A stretch of DNA of 64,000 bases, from contig OY987266.1 in the NCBI GenBank assembly GCA_963920665.1, forward strand, positions 26,276,248 through 26,340,247. Reading direction: 5' to 3'. Numbering within the stretch: the first letter of the stretch is position 1; each line of letters starts with the position of its first letter. Under the pieces are notes generated by a model, which ran no database searches, was not told the origin of the DNA, and was given only the letters and a program-made list of their open reading frames with translations. Positions 23,408 to 35,312 of the stretch are shown piece after piece. The stretch is from Straminergon stramineum. Lineage: Eukaryota > Streptophyta > Bryopsida > Hypnales > Calliergonaceae. Made by a program: the position numbers and the translations under genes.

Positions 23408-24179
23408 TATGTTTTAATTGGATTCACTTATTTCTTATAGTTCTTGAAGTGATAATATTGTGTACTAAATATTTTCATGTATTCCTTGGATAGTAGTTTT
23501 GTTCTATAGTACTAGTGTACTTCTATATATTTTTAATACAATGACTATTAAATTTTTGTGTGTTCCTTTCTTTTTAATTCTTGGTATTATATTTTCTTAG
23601 TGATTGAAGAAATTGCATCTAGAAATAAAATGTGATGGGAAAAATTTGAGTAGTGGATACAACCACTTTTTATTTCGTTAATGTGTTAAGCACTTGTCAC
23701 ACTTTCAGATAGGGGTCTAGTTGGTTGTTGCAACTTTCCTGCCTGCAAAGCTCACTTAGCAGCACCAAGTCATGTATTTCTTCAGCCGCTCATACGAATT
23801 CAACGGGAATTGAACTCGGACCACCTGAAGAAGATAAATAGCCTCTTACAACCAACCGTTCAACTTATGACTTGGTGTCCATTAAAGGGCACAATCTTTA
23901 CATGTATGAATCAGAGCACTATCTCTACAACAAATTAAAACTACAAAAACACTCTCAAAATTGCAAAACTATCATTTTAATGGAAATTGCTCTTGTCTTA
24001 ATTAGAAAATTTGATATTCATCAAGTTGAATCTAATGGAAATAAAATACAAGTTTTGGGTGTCACATAGGTAATATTATTTTGAGAGGGTCCTGAGGTCT
24101 CAAAATATTGAATATGATGTTGGTTGCATTTTTGACACACTGTCATGCATATCCATCTACCCCAAGGAGTATGGTGCAG
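23408..24179. other. Non-coding gap between gene D and gene A second half
   Basis: AT-rich DNA with a SINE-like unit at about 23700-23885. It ends in a plausible acceptor (AGTATGGTGCAG at 24179) for the second part of gene A. Confidence 0.4.
23700..23885 (-). mobile_element. tRNA-derived SINE-like unit
   Basis: On the minus strand GTTGAACGGTTGGTTGTAAG (A-box-like) is followed after about 35-45 bases by GAGTTCAATTCCCG (B-box-like, compare GGTTCGANNCC), the spacing of a tRNA-derived pol III promoter. The intact cloverleaf is lost. CACCAAGTCAT and its inverse ATGACTTGGTG flank the unit. It resembles plant Au-type SINEs by layout only. Confidence 0.5.
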
Positions 24180-27095
24180 ACTCAGTGGTTGGAGAATAAT
24201 ATCGTATGGGAGCCAGTGGATGGGCAACATATTGTAGGTGCTTGTAAACGAGCCCAACACGATTATCAAGAGGGCAAAATCAGTGAGGAGGAGTACTTGA
24301 AGCAATTTGCAAGAAGGAAAGCAAAGTTTGTGGTCTACAACAACCCACAGTTCTACATAGAAGCGTCAGTTAGAATTAATGCAAGGGAGTTTGACCGGAC
24401 GTTTTTCACCACGTACTATGAAAATCTAATCAAGTTGCGTGACATTTGGAAATCTTGTGGAAGTCCTAGTGTTGCTGCACGAGTTGATGATGCATATCGA
24501 GCGAAGGCATTGACAATGGCAGCGAGTGCATTGCACTGGAGTCAAGACTTACCACAACGTATGTCATTGGGGGAGTTGTCCAAAAAAATGATTGACTACA
24601 CAAGGCACGCTTGGAATGAAGATGAGGAGGCATATCAAGCAATATTGCAGGTGTGCAAAGACTATGAGGAAGGGAAGTTGTTTTTTAGCAAGAAGTCAGA
24701 GGAGAAGTGGAAGAAAATGGCAAGAGAGCACAATTTGGATGTCACAGTGGATGGGAATCCTAAGAGGAAGAGGATGGAGAAGACCTGGTGGAGACCTTTG
24801 AGTAGAGTCTCTCAAGAGACCTATGTACGTGTGGTGAAGCAAATGGCAGCAAAGTCAGTGGTTGATGGGAGACGACCTTCTCAACAGTACTATTTCAATA
24901 ATGCAACCTCTCTGAATCCCCTAAAGGTATTGTAGCTTATGCAGTGGATCGTGTGTAGCGAAAGGATGCAGTGAGGAATCAAATTCGATTTTTGATGGTC
25001 AAGGCGAAGGATGAGAATCAATTGTCAATGGATGATTTCTTTGCAATAGATGCAAGCACGTATGGATCTGATGGAGGAAGGCAATTCACATTGATGGGGA
25101 AGACGTTAGATATTGATTCAAAGACTTTGTGGTGTTCTCCAACTGTGAAGACGGTTCAATCATTGAGTAGTATTGATCATTTGATTCCAGCGTTTGTTAG
25201 GCAACACTTTACCGATATCAGAGCTGGTCGCAAAGGTTATACAGGCTATAATCGGGATGTCGAGGATGTTTCCAATGCACGATGGGACTGGCAAGTTGCA
25301 CTTTCGGTAGTCCATCACCAAGGAAGAGAAGAATCAGTGCACGTGAGGTGTAGAGCAGGGTTCTTTGAGGATGATTACATTGAATTGGGAAACCGTGTTT
25401 ATGGATTTTTGATTGCAGACGTGGTGGTTCAGAAGGTTTGGATAGAGAATGGTCAAGTGAAGATTACAACAAAGTAATGCATCAAATTCAGCATTGGATG
25501 TCTTCAATTCTACAGTGGACGGTCATATTTCTTTTTCCACCGGGTGTGTACTTTGACAAAGCAATGCAATCGAGGATGTCTTTGCCAGAGAGTAGTCATT
25601 CATTGAAGGGTTCATGGATATTTAAAAGACAAATTGTTTCATCATATGTGCATGATCTACGTTATGGTGAGCAACTGCAGCGAGTAGTACAAGCAATGGG
25701 GGACATTGCCATCATTATGCAATATCCGCATGAAAGTGGGCCTATGGAGAACCTTCCTCACAATATAGAAGAGTTAGATGTGGTATTTCAAGACACTTGG
25801 AGGAGAGAAGTGATGCCACGAGCTGAAGACAAGTTGGAGAAGACACCAATGGAGTTGAAGAGGATGGTACAGATGTATCTACCTAAGAATTGGGGGTTGG
25901 TGGCATTGGGCATTACAATGGCTATTCCGGGGATTTTAGAGAATGGTTTTCTGGGCAATGAAATTATCATCATGGAAGGCGGCACAACACGCACAAATTT
26001 TGTATACAATACATTACAGTCGATGTATGGGGATAAAATGATGATGGTGAACAGTGCAAACACTTCAGTTGAACAGAGAACCTCGCCAGTGTTGAGTATG
26101 GAAAAGCAATCGCCTAATTATGATCATTCTGAAGCGGAAACTAGTGTACCACGTGGTAGGCTTGAGAGGGTACTGCGTTCATCGAGCGATTCATCAGATG
26201 TAGAAGAAATAGTTGAAAGGATTGAAAGAGAGAAGCGAAAGGGAAAAGAGACCGCAATTGATTCTGGAGCTTCATCATCAAGCGGAGGTGGTAGTGACTC
26301 TGAGCAGACGAACTCTGATGATTTACCTAGTGGTGGCCAAAGTTTGGGATCTGTTGACACTGATGCTGAAAGTGACGCTCATGGAGACCAAAAAGACTTG
26401 CAGAAAATGGAAGAAGACCCTGATTATGCTCCAACATTACAGAAGAATAATGTGGAGAATGCAGCAGCAACAGATGTTGAAGTTCATAGAGGAGAAATTG
26501 AAGGTTTATCGGCAGCAACAACAGATGTTGAAGTTCATGGAGGAGAAATTGAAGGTTTACCGACAGCAACAACAGATGTTGAAATTAATGTGGAAGAAAA
26601 TGAAGGTTTACCAGCAGCAACAACAAATGTTGAAGTTAATGTGGAAGAAAATGAAGGTTTACTGGCAACAACAGCAGATGTTGAAGTTCATGTGGGAGAG
26701 TTTGAAGGTACACCAATAGAAACGGAATCCATATCTGCCTTATCAGCATTCACATCTCTGGACTCTATGAGTTTGACTTTGAAGGAGGATGGATATTTCT
26801 ACAACAAGGAGAATGTACGCTTTGTTAGGATAGGAAATGAAGGGCATTATGTTTTTCATCGGGATTTTTCTATTTTGGAAGAACCTACCTAATCACAATC
26901 TTTTTCAGAGGGGGTGTCAACACCCATTGTGAACGTTCTGGTAGATAGGGCATTGGAGTATGGCTCTCCACCTTCACTCAATCCTAGAGGTGGTCCAAGT
27001 ATAGTTGAAGAAACTGAGGTAGTTGGTGGAGGGGAAGCAGAAGACTTGACACAGTCATCCATACAAGTATTGGAAACACCAGATGACACAATGTA
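24180..27095 (+). pseudogene. Gene A, C-terminal half: DGQH segment, methyltransferase-like region, acidic repeat tail (two frameshifts, two in-frame stops)
   Basis: Opens in phase 0 after a CAG acceptor, compatible with the donor at 2581. The first residues give IVWEPVDGQHIVGACKRAQ, the strand-DGQH-helix core of a ParB/DGQHR-like domain, followed by KAKFVVYNNPQF and a long helical region. The frame drops one base in a C run near 24918 and again in an A run near 25472. TAG at 24956 and TAA at 26890 interrupt it. Around 25.85-26.05 kb, LPKNWGLVALGITMAIPGIL with GNEIIIMEGG resembles the motif I strand-loop-helix and the acidic end of the next strand in SAM methyltransferases, at low confidence. 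The tail is acidic and Ser-rich with five 17-residue repeats and ends at TAG 27095. Function unknown; same plan as gene B. Confidence 0.6.
26469..26723 (+). repeat. Five 51-bp coding repeats in gene A tail
   Basis: Each unit encodes 17 residues of the pattern TDVEVHxGEIEGLPxAT. The five copies diverge by a few residues (VEINVEENEG, VEVNVEENEG, VEVHVGEFEG) and keep frame and acidic charge. This looks like in-frame minisatellite expansion of an acidic, probably disordered tail. Confidence 0.9.
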
Positions 27096-28124
27096 GTCTT
27101 CAAGTATTTAATAGTGGTGCATATATCGATAGTATGGTAGTATATGGTATATGGAAGTATAAAAGTTCTTAGTTGATTTGCAAAATGTTTGTAGACATTG
27201 GAGTGTTCCTTTTTGGAGTTGTGTGGATTTTAAATCTAATATGAGAAGATATGGACATTTCTTCGACTTCATTTCGATTTTCTAAATAAATTCTTCAATG
27301 ACTATAGTGTTTTTTTACTTTTCAAGTGATATTGACATAAAAAGAGTATGATATCCATAGAATTGAAATATATAGTGTGTGGTGAATAAAATGAAGAAAC
27401 AACAAAAGTAATCAAAATGAATGAAGTGTAAATTTGTACTTGTTGTACTTAGAAGTGTTGAAAAGTGCATCCCTATGTAAAAATACCATGTATAATTGAA
27501 GCAAAACACAAAAGAACCTGAGAGAGTTGTTTTTGAAACAGGGGGGGGGGGCAATTTTTGTTAAAACAATATTTTAGTGAATAGTATTCCATACGGTCAT
27601 TGCACTTGGCCAAGTGCAAAAATGTCTAATTCAGTGTTATATTGACCATTATAAAAGATTAGCTTCATTTTCATATAATTAAACATAATTTTTAGGCTCA
27701 AGTGATTTATCCTTTCAAATTATATTCAAAATTCAAGTTTCAAATTCCATATTAATATTGAATGAGTACATTTTCTATCAATGTGTAAAATCTCTGATAA
27801 TTTTTTAGGAACCACAAGAGCTAAAAATTCTCTACTAGTTTAGAGCCAAAAATGAATGTAATAAAATACCATGTTCAATAAATTAAGAAATTCCAAGACC
27901 TAAACATGACATTCAATTCTATATGAGGTCTAATTCAAGTTAAATTGTCATCATAGCCACAATCTTTAGTTGATTATCCACATGTGACATTTCATTAAAA
28001 TGGAACCTAAGCTCATTAATGCACAGAATACAACTATGTTTCCAAATGCAAGAAACAAATTAAATCAATTATCATCCCCAAATCATGGCTTGAACCACAC
28101 TCACATGGAATAAATTAAATAATA

Positions 28125-28125
<1 letters not shown>
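27096..28125. other. AT-rich non-coding DNA
   Basis: Contains an 11-G run at 27541-27551. No gene or element ends seen. Confidence 0.4.

Positions 28126-28172
<47 letters not shown>
28126..28172. repeat. Compound microsatellite (TG)n(TA)n
   Basis: About 17 TG units followed directly by about 6 TA units. Confidence 0.95.
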
Positions 28173-28173
<1 letters not shown>

Positions 28174-29270
28174 CAATGGTATCTATTTTGCTAAAGAAAA
28201 TTGGGAACATCATATCTAATTTTTTTTATCCATCTCCAACTTACAACATCAACCAAAATGCACATACTAACAAATTTATAGATTTATAGATATGGATTTC
28301 TAAATGCTCTAAATCATGTTGTATGATACAGATCTCTTTGGCATTGACTGATATCATTGGTCTACAAGTGTGAAGCATCCAACCAAGTACCAAATTTCCA
28401 TGATGGCATAATGGAATTGATATACAACCATTGCAACCCTTGATCATCATCAACCTTCCACTACAACAACTTTATGGAATCCCACCCTTTAATTACAAGT
28501 CTCTTGCACAACATTCAATTTATTTGTCACCTTGTAGTATTGAATTTCAATCATGTTTGGATAATCATAGTCTACATCAAAGTGTATTTAATGCCTTCTA
28601 GTCCCAAATGAATCCAATAAGTTATTTTTCAAAAAATGCTAGATTGCCCCCAAAACATGATTGTCTATAATTTTCTCATCACTAGTCCAAACAGAAAGAA
28701 TCAAATCCTTCCTTGTGGACAAAAATACTTTCTATATGAAGCAAAATTTTGAGAATTTGATTTTGATTTTGATTTTTTGAAAATTGTCATGTGTGACCTA
28801 ATAAATTCTATTTAGAGCTTGTTGTAGTATAATTCTTGCTTCCGAGCATCAATTTAAATAGAAATTATATTCACAAAAAGCTAATATATTTTTCTATCTT
28901 CAAAAAAAGTTTCAAAAAATCATGACAAAAATTGAGCTGTAGAAACTTATCCAAAATCCATTTTGTTCCCTCAAGGGAACAATGGGACTTTAGGAGTTAA
29001 CTAGAAAGAATTATTCCTTTTTTTCTTCACTAATCTACTTTCTAAAAGAAAAGGCAAGGAAGGACAGTTGTTCCTAAGTCTTACCATGGATATGCCTTTG
29101 ACATTGGAATTTGCATGAAGCCTTTGATATTGGACCCCAAAAACAAATGCTTAGAAATTTATTGGTATGGAGTGTCAACCATCATATTTCTGTTAGGAGA
29201 GTAAAATGTGGCATAGAGAACACTTACCTTTTCATCAATCAAAGACTCATTCTACTGTGTAAGAAAATTC
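28173..29270. other. Non-coding; probable remnant of a TTAA family copy
   Basis: No gene. A ggactttaggagttaac end at about 28985-29000 looks like a lone decayed 3' terminus of the TTAA-flanked family. Confidence 0.35.
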
Positions 29271-30209
29271 AATCCCTAAAGTACAATACAATACCCCCCC
29301 TAATTGGGGGCAGTTTGCTACAAATGGAATTTTTATTTCTTTTCTTTGAAATTTTCACACAACATGTGCTTGAGGAGTAGCTTTAAGGAACAACAATTTT
29401 CATTACTTTTGACTACATGGTTAAAAAGTTATTTTATGGTATGTAATTTTCATTGTTTGGCAAGTAGCTTGGGTAGCTCAAAAAAAATCTGAAAAAATCA
29501 CTTCTTTAAGAAATTAAAATTTGAAATTGGTTTCCTAGATTTGTATATACATGCAAAGTTTTGAATCATTCTACTTTGATTATGGAGATGAAAGTTATGA
29601 GTTTTAGTTTGTAGGCAATTATAGGTTCTTCATTCTAAAATAAACTTTGAAGTCATTTATTTAACTCAATTTTCAATTTTTTGGGAAAAAAACAAAATGA
29701 TAGGGCTCATGTAAATTGTTTATCACAACATTACAACCATTGGAATTGGCATTGTTCAATTTCATAACTAAATTGTTAACAATTTAGTATTTTGAATCAT
29801 TCTCTACTTCTTTCTACTTACTAATTTTTCCCTATATGTTGTACAATTCCAAATGATCTAAAATTTTTTGGAGCATGTAGCCAACTTGCCTTGAAGAATG
29901 AATCTAAAGAAGCCCACCCATTTTGGACATTATTTCATACAAGTGTGACCTTGTAAAGTGTAGCTGCCTGGATTTTCACAGGGCTAAAAAAATGATTTTT
30001 GTCATTTCAAATGCCGATAACTTGCAATCTAAAGGGTGGGAATTTAAAAAAAAATCCACGTCTTTCAAATCAAAGTACTACAATATCCTACATACACTTA
30101 TATATGTCCAAATTTTATTTTATTTTTATAAAATTTGGTACTTGAACTAGAAATGGTAATTTTAGAGCATTTTTGGTGAAAAAGGCATAGAATCAAAAAC
30201 CTTTAGGAG
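29271..30209 (+). mobile_element. piggyBac-like non-autonomous element, about 0.94-kb subfamily, copy 1
   Basis: Aligns along its whole length with 31690-32632 read in reverse (shared blocks such as tagtattttgaatcattctc, catgttgtacaattccaaat, cttgcaatct). The right end is CCTTTAGGAG followed by TTAA at 30210. The left TTAA has decayed (caatccctaaag). No ORF of note. Confidence 0.75.
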
Positions 30210-30375
30210 TTAATCAAGCATAAAATAGGGGTCTTTTATTTCACATGCACCCCTATAATGAATGTTGAAATGTGGAGCACCATTACAACATTTTCTATCA
30301 CCACTTTGGCACTTCATACAAAATGCAAAAAAAAAAAGCCTTGGTGAGGTATGCCATTGAAGGCACACACATTAA

Positions 30376-30596
30376 CCTGAAAGGACATACTAATGACTGT
30401 GGAAATCATTGCATTTGAAACCGTGTGACATCATCTACTTTAAAAAAAATCAAAAATATCCATTGGAGGTCAAACTATTGTAGAAGATCTCCCCTTTCCA
30501 CCCCTAATTCGGAGGATGAATAATTGCACTTCTGTCCTACACAGCAGAATTCCTTGTTACCATTGGACACAAAACGTCTGTGTTGACATTTAAGGG
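30376..30596 (-). mobile_element. piggyBac-like MITE, 222-bp subfamily, copy 1
   Basis: TTAA at 30372 and 30597 flank a 221-bp unit that is the reverse complement of 46880-47101 with about 80% identity. The ends read CCCTTAAATG and CCTGAAAGGA, decayed forms of the family terminus. Confidence 0.8.
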
Positions 30597-30969
30597 TTAA
30601 TCTAATGGAATTTAAGTTCCCATTGCATTCACAACCTGACAGCAATCAAATTTCTGAGCATTCCCCGTGGTTATCCACCTTGCCTGTCCATGTCCAGTCC
30701 AAGGTCATGCCTTGAGAATCTAAGCAGATAACCTGTGATTAATTGAGCTCTCATTGTACTTACAGTGCTGTACAAACAACTGAGTTTTGGCATGTCCCAA
30801 CTCCCAACTAAACTTATATCTGACCTAAGTTAGGTTCTAAGTTACCAGAAACTGACTTACTGACTCAGGCATCATTTGAAGCTTCATTTCAGGCTCCCAT
30901 CTGCTAAGTTAGTGAAACCCAAATACATATCCTTGTCTGCAGTTAGATCAAACTCTTGCTAGTCCAGTA

Positions 30970-31142
30970 CAGGTAGAACCTCTCATAGTGCACAATATGC
31001 AATAAGAGAGTTTGCAGACAGTAGGCAGGCCTGCAATGATTCAAGATGGAAAGCTAAATGTGGCCTCTCCAAACCTCTCTTAGTGCATAAACTTCTCTTA
31101 GTGAATAGTCTAGGCGCTATGCACCAAGAGAGGTTCTACTTG
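30970..31142. mobile_element. Emigrant/pogo-like MITE (173 bp)
   Basis: Terminal inverted repeats CAGGTAGAACCTCTCATAG and CAAGTAGAACCTCTCTTGG (right end, inverted) are flanked by TA on both sides. CAGTAGAACCTC-type ends and TA duplications are typical of pogo/Emigrant elements. No coding capacity. Confidence 0.8.
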
Positions 31143-31689
31143 TACTTTAAATGTGGGTGAAGTACTGGACCCTTGCTAAAAGTAAGATATTCACCTCCTA
31201 AGTTAAAACAAATCCCCGTGAGGATGGTGTTTGATTTCTTGAATTAGGTTGGGTACATGGGTAGAGAGCTGTATGTGTCTGAGCTAGCGTGATGGAGTAC
31301 TTATTACGTACATGGAAGGAGTGCTCAGCAATGATGGAGATCGAAGAGGATTGATGGCAAGTTGGTAAGCAATGCAAGCTTGATCAGAACTCCCAATGCT
31401 CAACATCAACATCAATAGCAAACATCAAGAGCAAGCCCATCAACAACTAGCCAGGGCTTTAGGGTGACTGTAAGAATAATTGAGCTTCCACTCGGACTGG
31501 GCCACTGGGGCAGCATAACTTACTCTGTACGTGAAAAAGGCAGCATTCATGTTAGGGCAACATGATTAACTTATGGTTCAATACATCACCTGCATTGGTG
31601 ATGGCACTAGCAACAGAGGTGAACCCAGATTTCTCTTGAACTTGTCAATCCTGGCACTCATGGTTCAATTCTGTGCTTGGGTGCTTTAA

Positions 31690-32632
31690 CCCCTAAATGT
31701 ATTTGACTATGTTTTCACCAAAAACGCTCCAAAACTGTCATTTCTAGTACAAGCACCAAATTTTAGAAAAAATACATTTTTGGACACACGTGACTATAAG
31801 ATCTTGTAGTACGATGGTTTGAGAAGATGTGGAAAAAATTTCAGAAATTTCCACAGTGTAGATTGCAAGATATTAGCATTTAAATTGACAAAAAGCCATT
31901 TTTTGGCCCTGCAAAACCCCAAGTAGCAAGGTCACAAAAAATGAAAAAATGACTTCACAAGGTCAAATCATTATGAAAAAATGTTCAAAATGGTTGTAAC
32001 TCTTTGGATTCATTCTTCAAGTCAAGTTTTCCACAAGCTTGAAAAGTTTTAGATCATTTGGAATTGTACAACATGTAGGAAAAAATTAGTAAGTAGAAAG
32101 AAGTAGAGAATGATTCAAAATACTACATTGTTAACAATTTATTTATGGAATTGAAAAATGCCAATCCAATGGTTGTAATGTTGTAATAAACAATCTACAA
32201 CTATATATTTTTTTCCGAAAAATATTGAAAATTGAGTTAAATAAAGGTCTTCAAAGTTTATTTTATAGTGGAGATTCCACAAACTACCCACAACTTAAAC
32301 TCTTCATAACTTTCATCTCACAAATCAAAATGGAATGATAAAAAGATTTCCATGTATATATAAATCTAGAAAACCAATTTCAAATTTTTATTTAAAAAAA
32401 AAGCGATTATTAAAGAAGTTTTTTTGTTGCCCAAGTTGCCCGCCGAGCAATGAAAACTACATATCATACAATAACTTTTTAACCATGTCTTCAAAAGTTA
32501 TGAAAATTTTTGGGCCTGAAAGCTACTCCTCGGGCACATGTTATGTGAAAATTTGAAAGAAAAAAAATGCATTAGTAGTGAGCTGCCCAAAATCACTATG
32601 TTGCCAAAAAATGTTGTTTGGTCCTTTAGGGG
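31690..32632 (-). mobile_element. piggyBac-like non-autonomous element, 0.94-kb subfamily, intact ends
   Basis: TTAA at 31686-31689 and 32633-32636. The ends are CCCCTAAATG and, inverted, CCCCTAAAGGACC, giving a terminal inverted repeat of about 8 bp. A TTAA duplication with CCC-starting ends is the piggyBac superfamily hallmark. The length of 943 bp matches copy 1. It encodes nothing recognisable, so a transposase would have to act in trans. Confidence 0.8.
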
Positions 32633-32636
32633 TTAA

Positions 32637-34203
32637 TTTTCAAAATTTCACCATGGCCATTCCTGGCATTCTTGGCCCTTGGCAGCTTGTATGTTTGTTT
32701 TCTTATCCAATTTTTTCCTTGGGTATGAAACTGCCTTTGAGTGTTTTGTTGCAGACAGTAAAAGTTTGTCACAGTAGAATGGGTTTTGCATATGCATTGT
32801 AGATGTCAAGGTCAACATTTCACAAGTGGCATATACAAAAGTAAATTGTATTGGAGAAGTTTACTTTGGGTACATAATGACAATGAGTACTTTATCATCT
32901 CCAATAGTAGTATACAACAAAAAAATATCTCTATTGCAATGTAAAGGTATGTTTGCATTTGGTGATATTAGCAAATTGAATTTAGTCCAAATGACAAAAA
33001 GAGTCAATCTTCATACTCTCACTAAATAATACCTTTGTTGCCATCAATTGCAAAACGTACCCTAACATCCACAACTTGTCAAATTTTACTTCCATTGGAT
33101 CTAAAATCAAGGATGGGTTCTTGACTAGCTATAGTCTTCTATTAAATTTTTCAACCTCATTAAAAACATGACAATCAAGCTACTAGTCCTAATACCATTT
33201 TACCACTATTACATAGTTGTATTGAACCACTATACTGAAATTAAAGCAATTAGGCAGAAGCTCTACAACCCTTTGTTTTGTTACACCATTCATCAAATGG
33301 GGATTTCTTAAAAATGAAGGATTTCTAGTAATACATTCCTACCACAATATCTTTGTGAGTGTCTAAATCTGTCTAAACCTTTTAGAGACTGCAAATACTT
33401 TGCACAACAACGAACAAAAAAAAAGTTTTTCAAATGACACTTATCAAAGGACATAATATCAACCACATGAGTGACAAACCGTAAATTGAACCACAATTGA
33501 ATATTACCGGTACATGTAATTGAAACCAATATAAGCCGGCATTGACTAAGCAACAAGTGGTAAAATTTCATTAATTCTTCATAGAAGGTAAGCCATTCTA
33601 AGGTAGATTCATTGTATCCTTGTGTTTGTCTCAATGCCACTGCTTGCGGCACCCCTCAAATCCCACAATATACAAAGCATTTCATCACCATTGAATCCTA
33701 CTAATATTGTTTTCAAGGCCATTGTTTTAGCAAGTACAAGATAATAATTTAGTGGTTGGAAGTGAATTGATCCAAAATTGTTGCTTTTTGATAATAGTAA
33801 TTACCCCTCCTATGGATGCTTTAATATACCCAACCCCAAGAGCTTTCAAAATTAATAGTAATTTCATTTCTTGCAAGAAAATCACAATTCCACCTGCATT
33901 TGTTCACACCCTGTTTTTCCTTAAAAAACATGGGTTTTGTGTCAAATGAAATGGAATAAAAAATCACACAAAGAGGAGAGAGTTGAAACAGAGGCAGCAA
34001 CACTGACTTCATCCATTAATAGCTTCAAGAGTCTTAATTTGATGCTTGACTAGTTCCCACATATTTGCACAGCAATTCTTCAAACCAGAACATGTGCAAG
34101 CCAAAATTCTTGATGAACAACTTGCAAATGTCAATAGGAGGAAACCCCACTCCAAACAAAAATCTAAATCAACTCATCCATTAAGTTACTCCTACTCTAG
34201 CAA
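32637..34203. other. AT-rich non-coding DNA
   Basis: No gene or element ends recognised. Confidence 0.35.
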
Positions 34204-35312
34204 TTAACCGCCCTAAAGTACCAAACTACATTTCTTGGCAATGTAGCGATTTTGGGCAGCTCACTACGAATAAATATTTTATTTGTATGCTTTGAAGTTT
34301 TCTCACAACATATGTCCAAGGGGTAGCTTTAAGGAGCAAAAACTTTCATAACTTTTGACTACATTGCTAAAAAGTTATAGCATGATATGTAATTTTCATT
34401 GATCCTTGGACAACCCAAAAATTTCTTCAAAAATCACTTTTTCAAGAGAATTTTTTTTCATTGGTTTTATAGATTTATATATATATATATGGAAAGCTTT
34501 GAATCATTCCATTTGGATTAATGAGATGAAAGTTATGAGGAGTTTTAGTTTGTAGGCAATTATGGATTTTCTATTTTAAAATAAACTTTGAATTCTTTTA
34601 TTTAGCTTGATTTTCCATATTTTCAGAAAAAATAAAATCATAGGATGTAAATTTTTTATCACACCATTACAACCATTGGGATTGGCATTGTTCAATTCCA
34701 TTACTAAATTCTTAACAATTTAGTATTTTGAATCCTTCTCTACTTTTTTCTATTTACTATTTTTTTCCTACATGTTGTACTATTCCAAATAATCTGAATT
34801 TTTTCAAGCATATAGCCAAATTGTCTTGAAGAATGAATCCAAAGAAGAACCACCATTTAGGACATTTTTTTTTATACAAATGCAACCTTGTGAAGTGTAG
34901 CTGCCCATTTTTTTGCAAGGCCAAAAAAAGGATTTTTGTCATTTCAAACAATAATATCTTGCAATTTACATAGTGGGATTTTTTGAATTTCTTTTGGCAT
35001 CTTTTCAAACCATGGTACTACAAGATCCTATGGTTTCTTGTGCCCCAAAATGTTTGTTTGTTTTCTAACTTTGGTACTTGTACTAGAAATGACAATTTTG
35101 GAATGTGGTTGTAGATAGTGTTTTATATTCCAATTTTGGACAATTTCATTTTTTTTATAGTTGTTTACGATATTGGCAATATGATTTACCAATTGGGTTG
35201 CTAATGAAGCAAATTGTGTTGTTTTTGTGGTTAATAGCTTGATAGCCAAGTTGGATTAGATACTAGGTAGTAGTAAAGTCTAATTGGTAAGTACCAAATT
35301 GGGAGATTTATA

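Noticed and set aside
2387..26892. UAR = Gln genetic code
   Set aside because: Attractive for the TAG and TAA positions, but an apparent CGA-to-TGA stop and tandem TAG TAG at the end of exon C fit mutation decay better. Not excluded.
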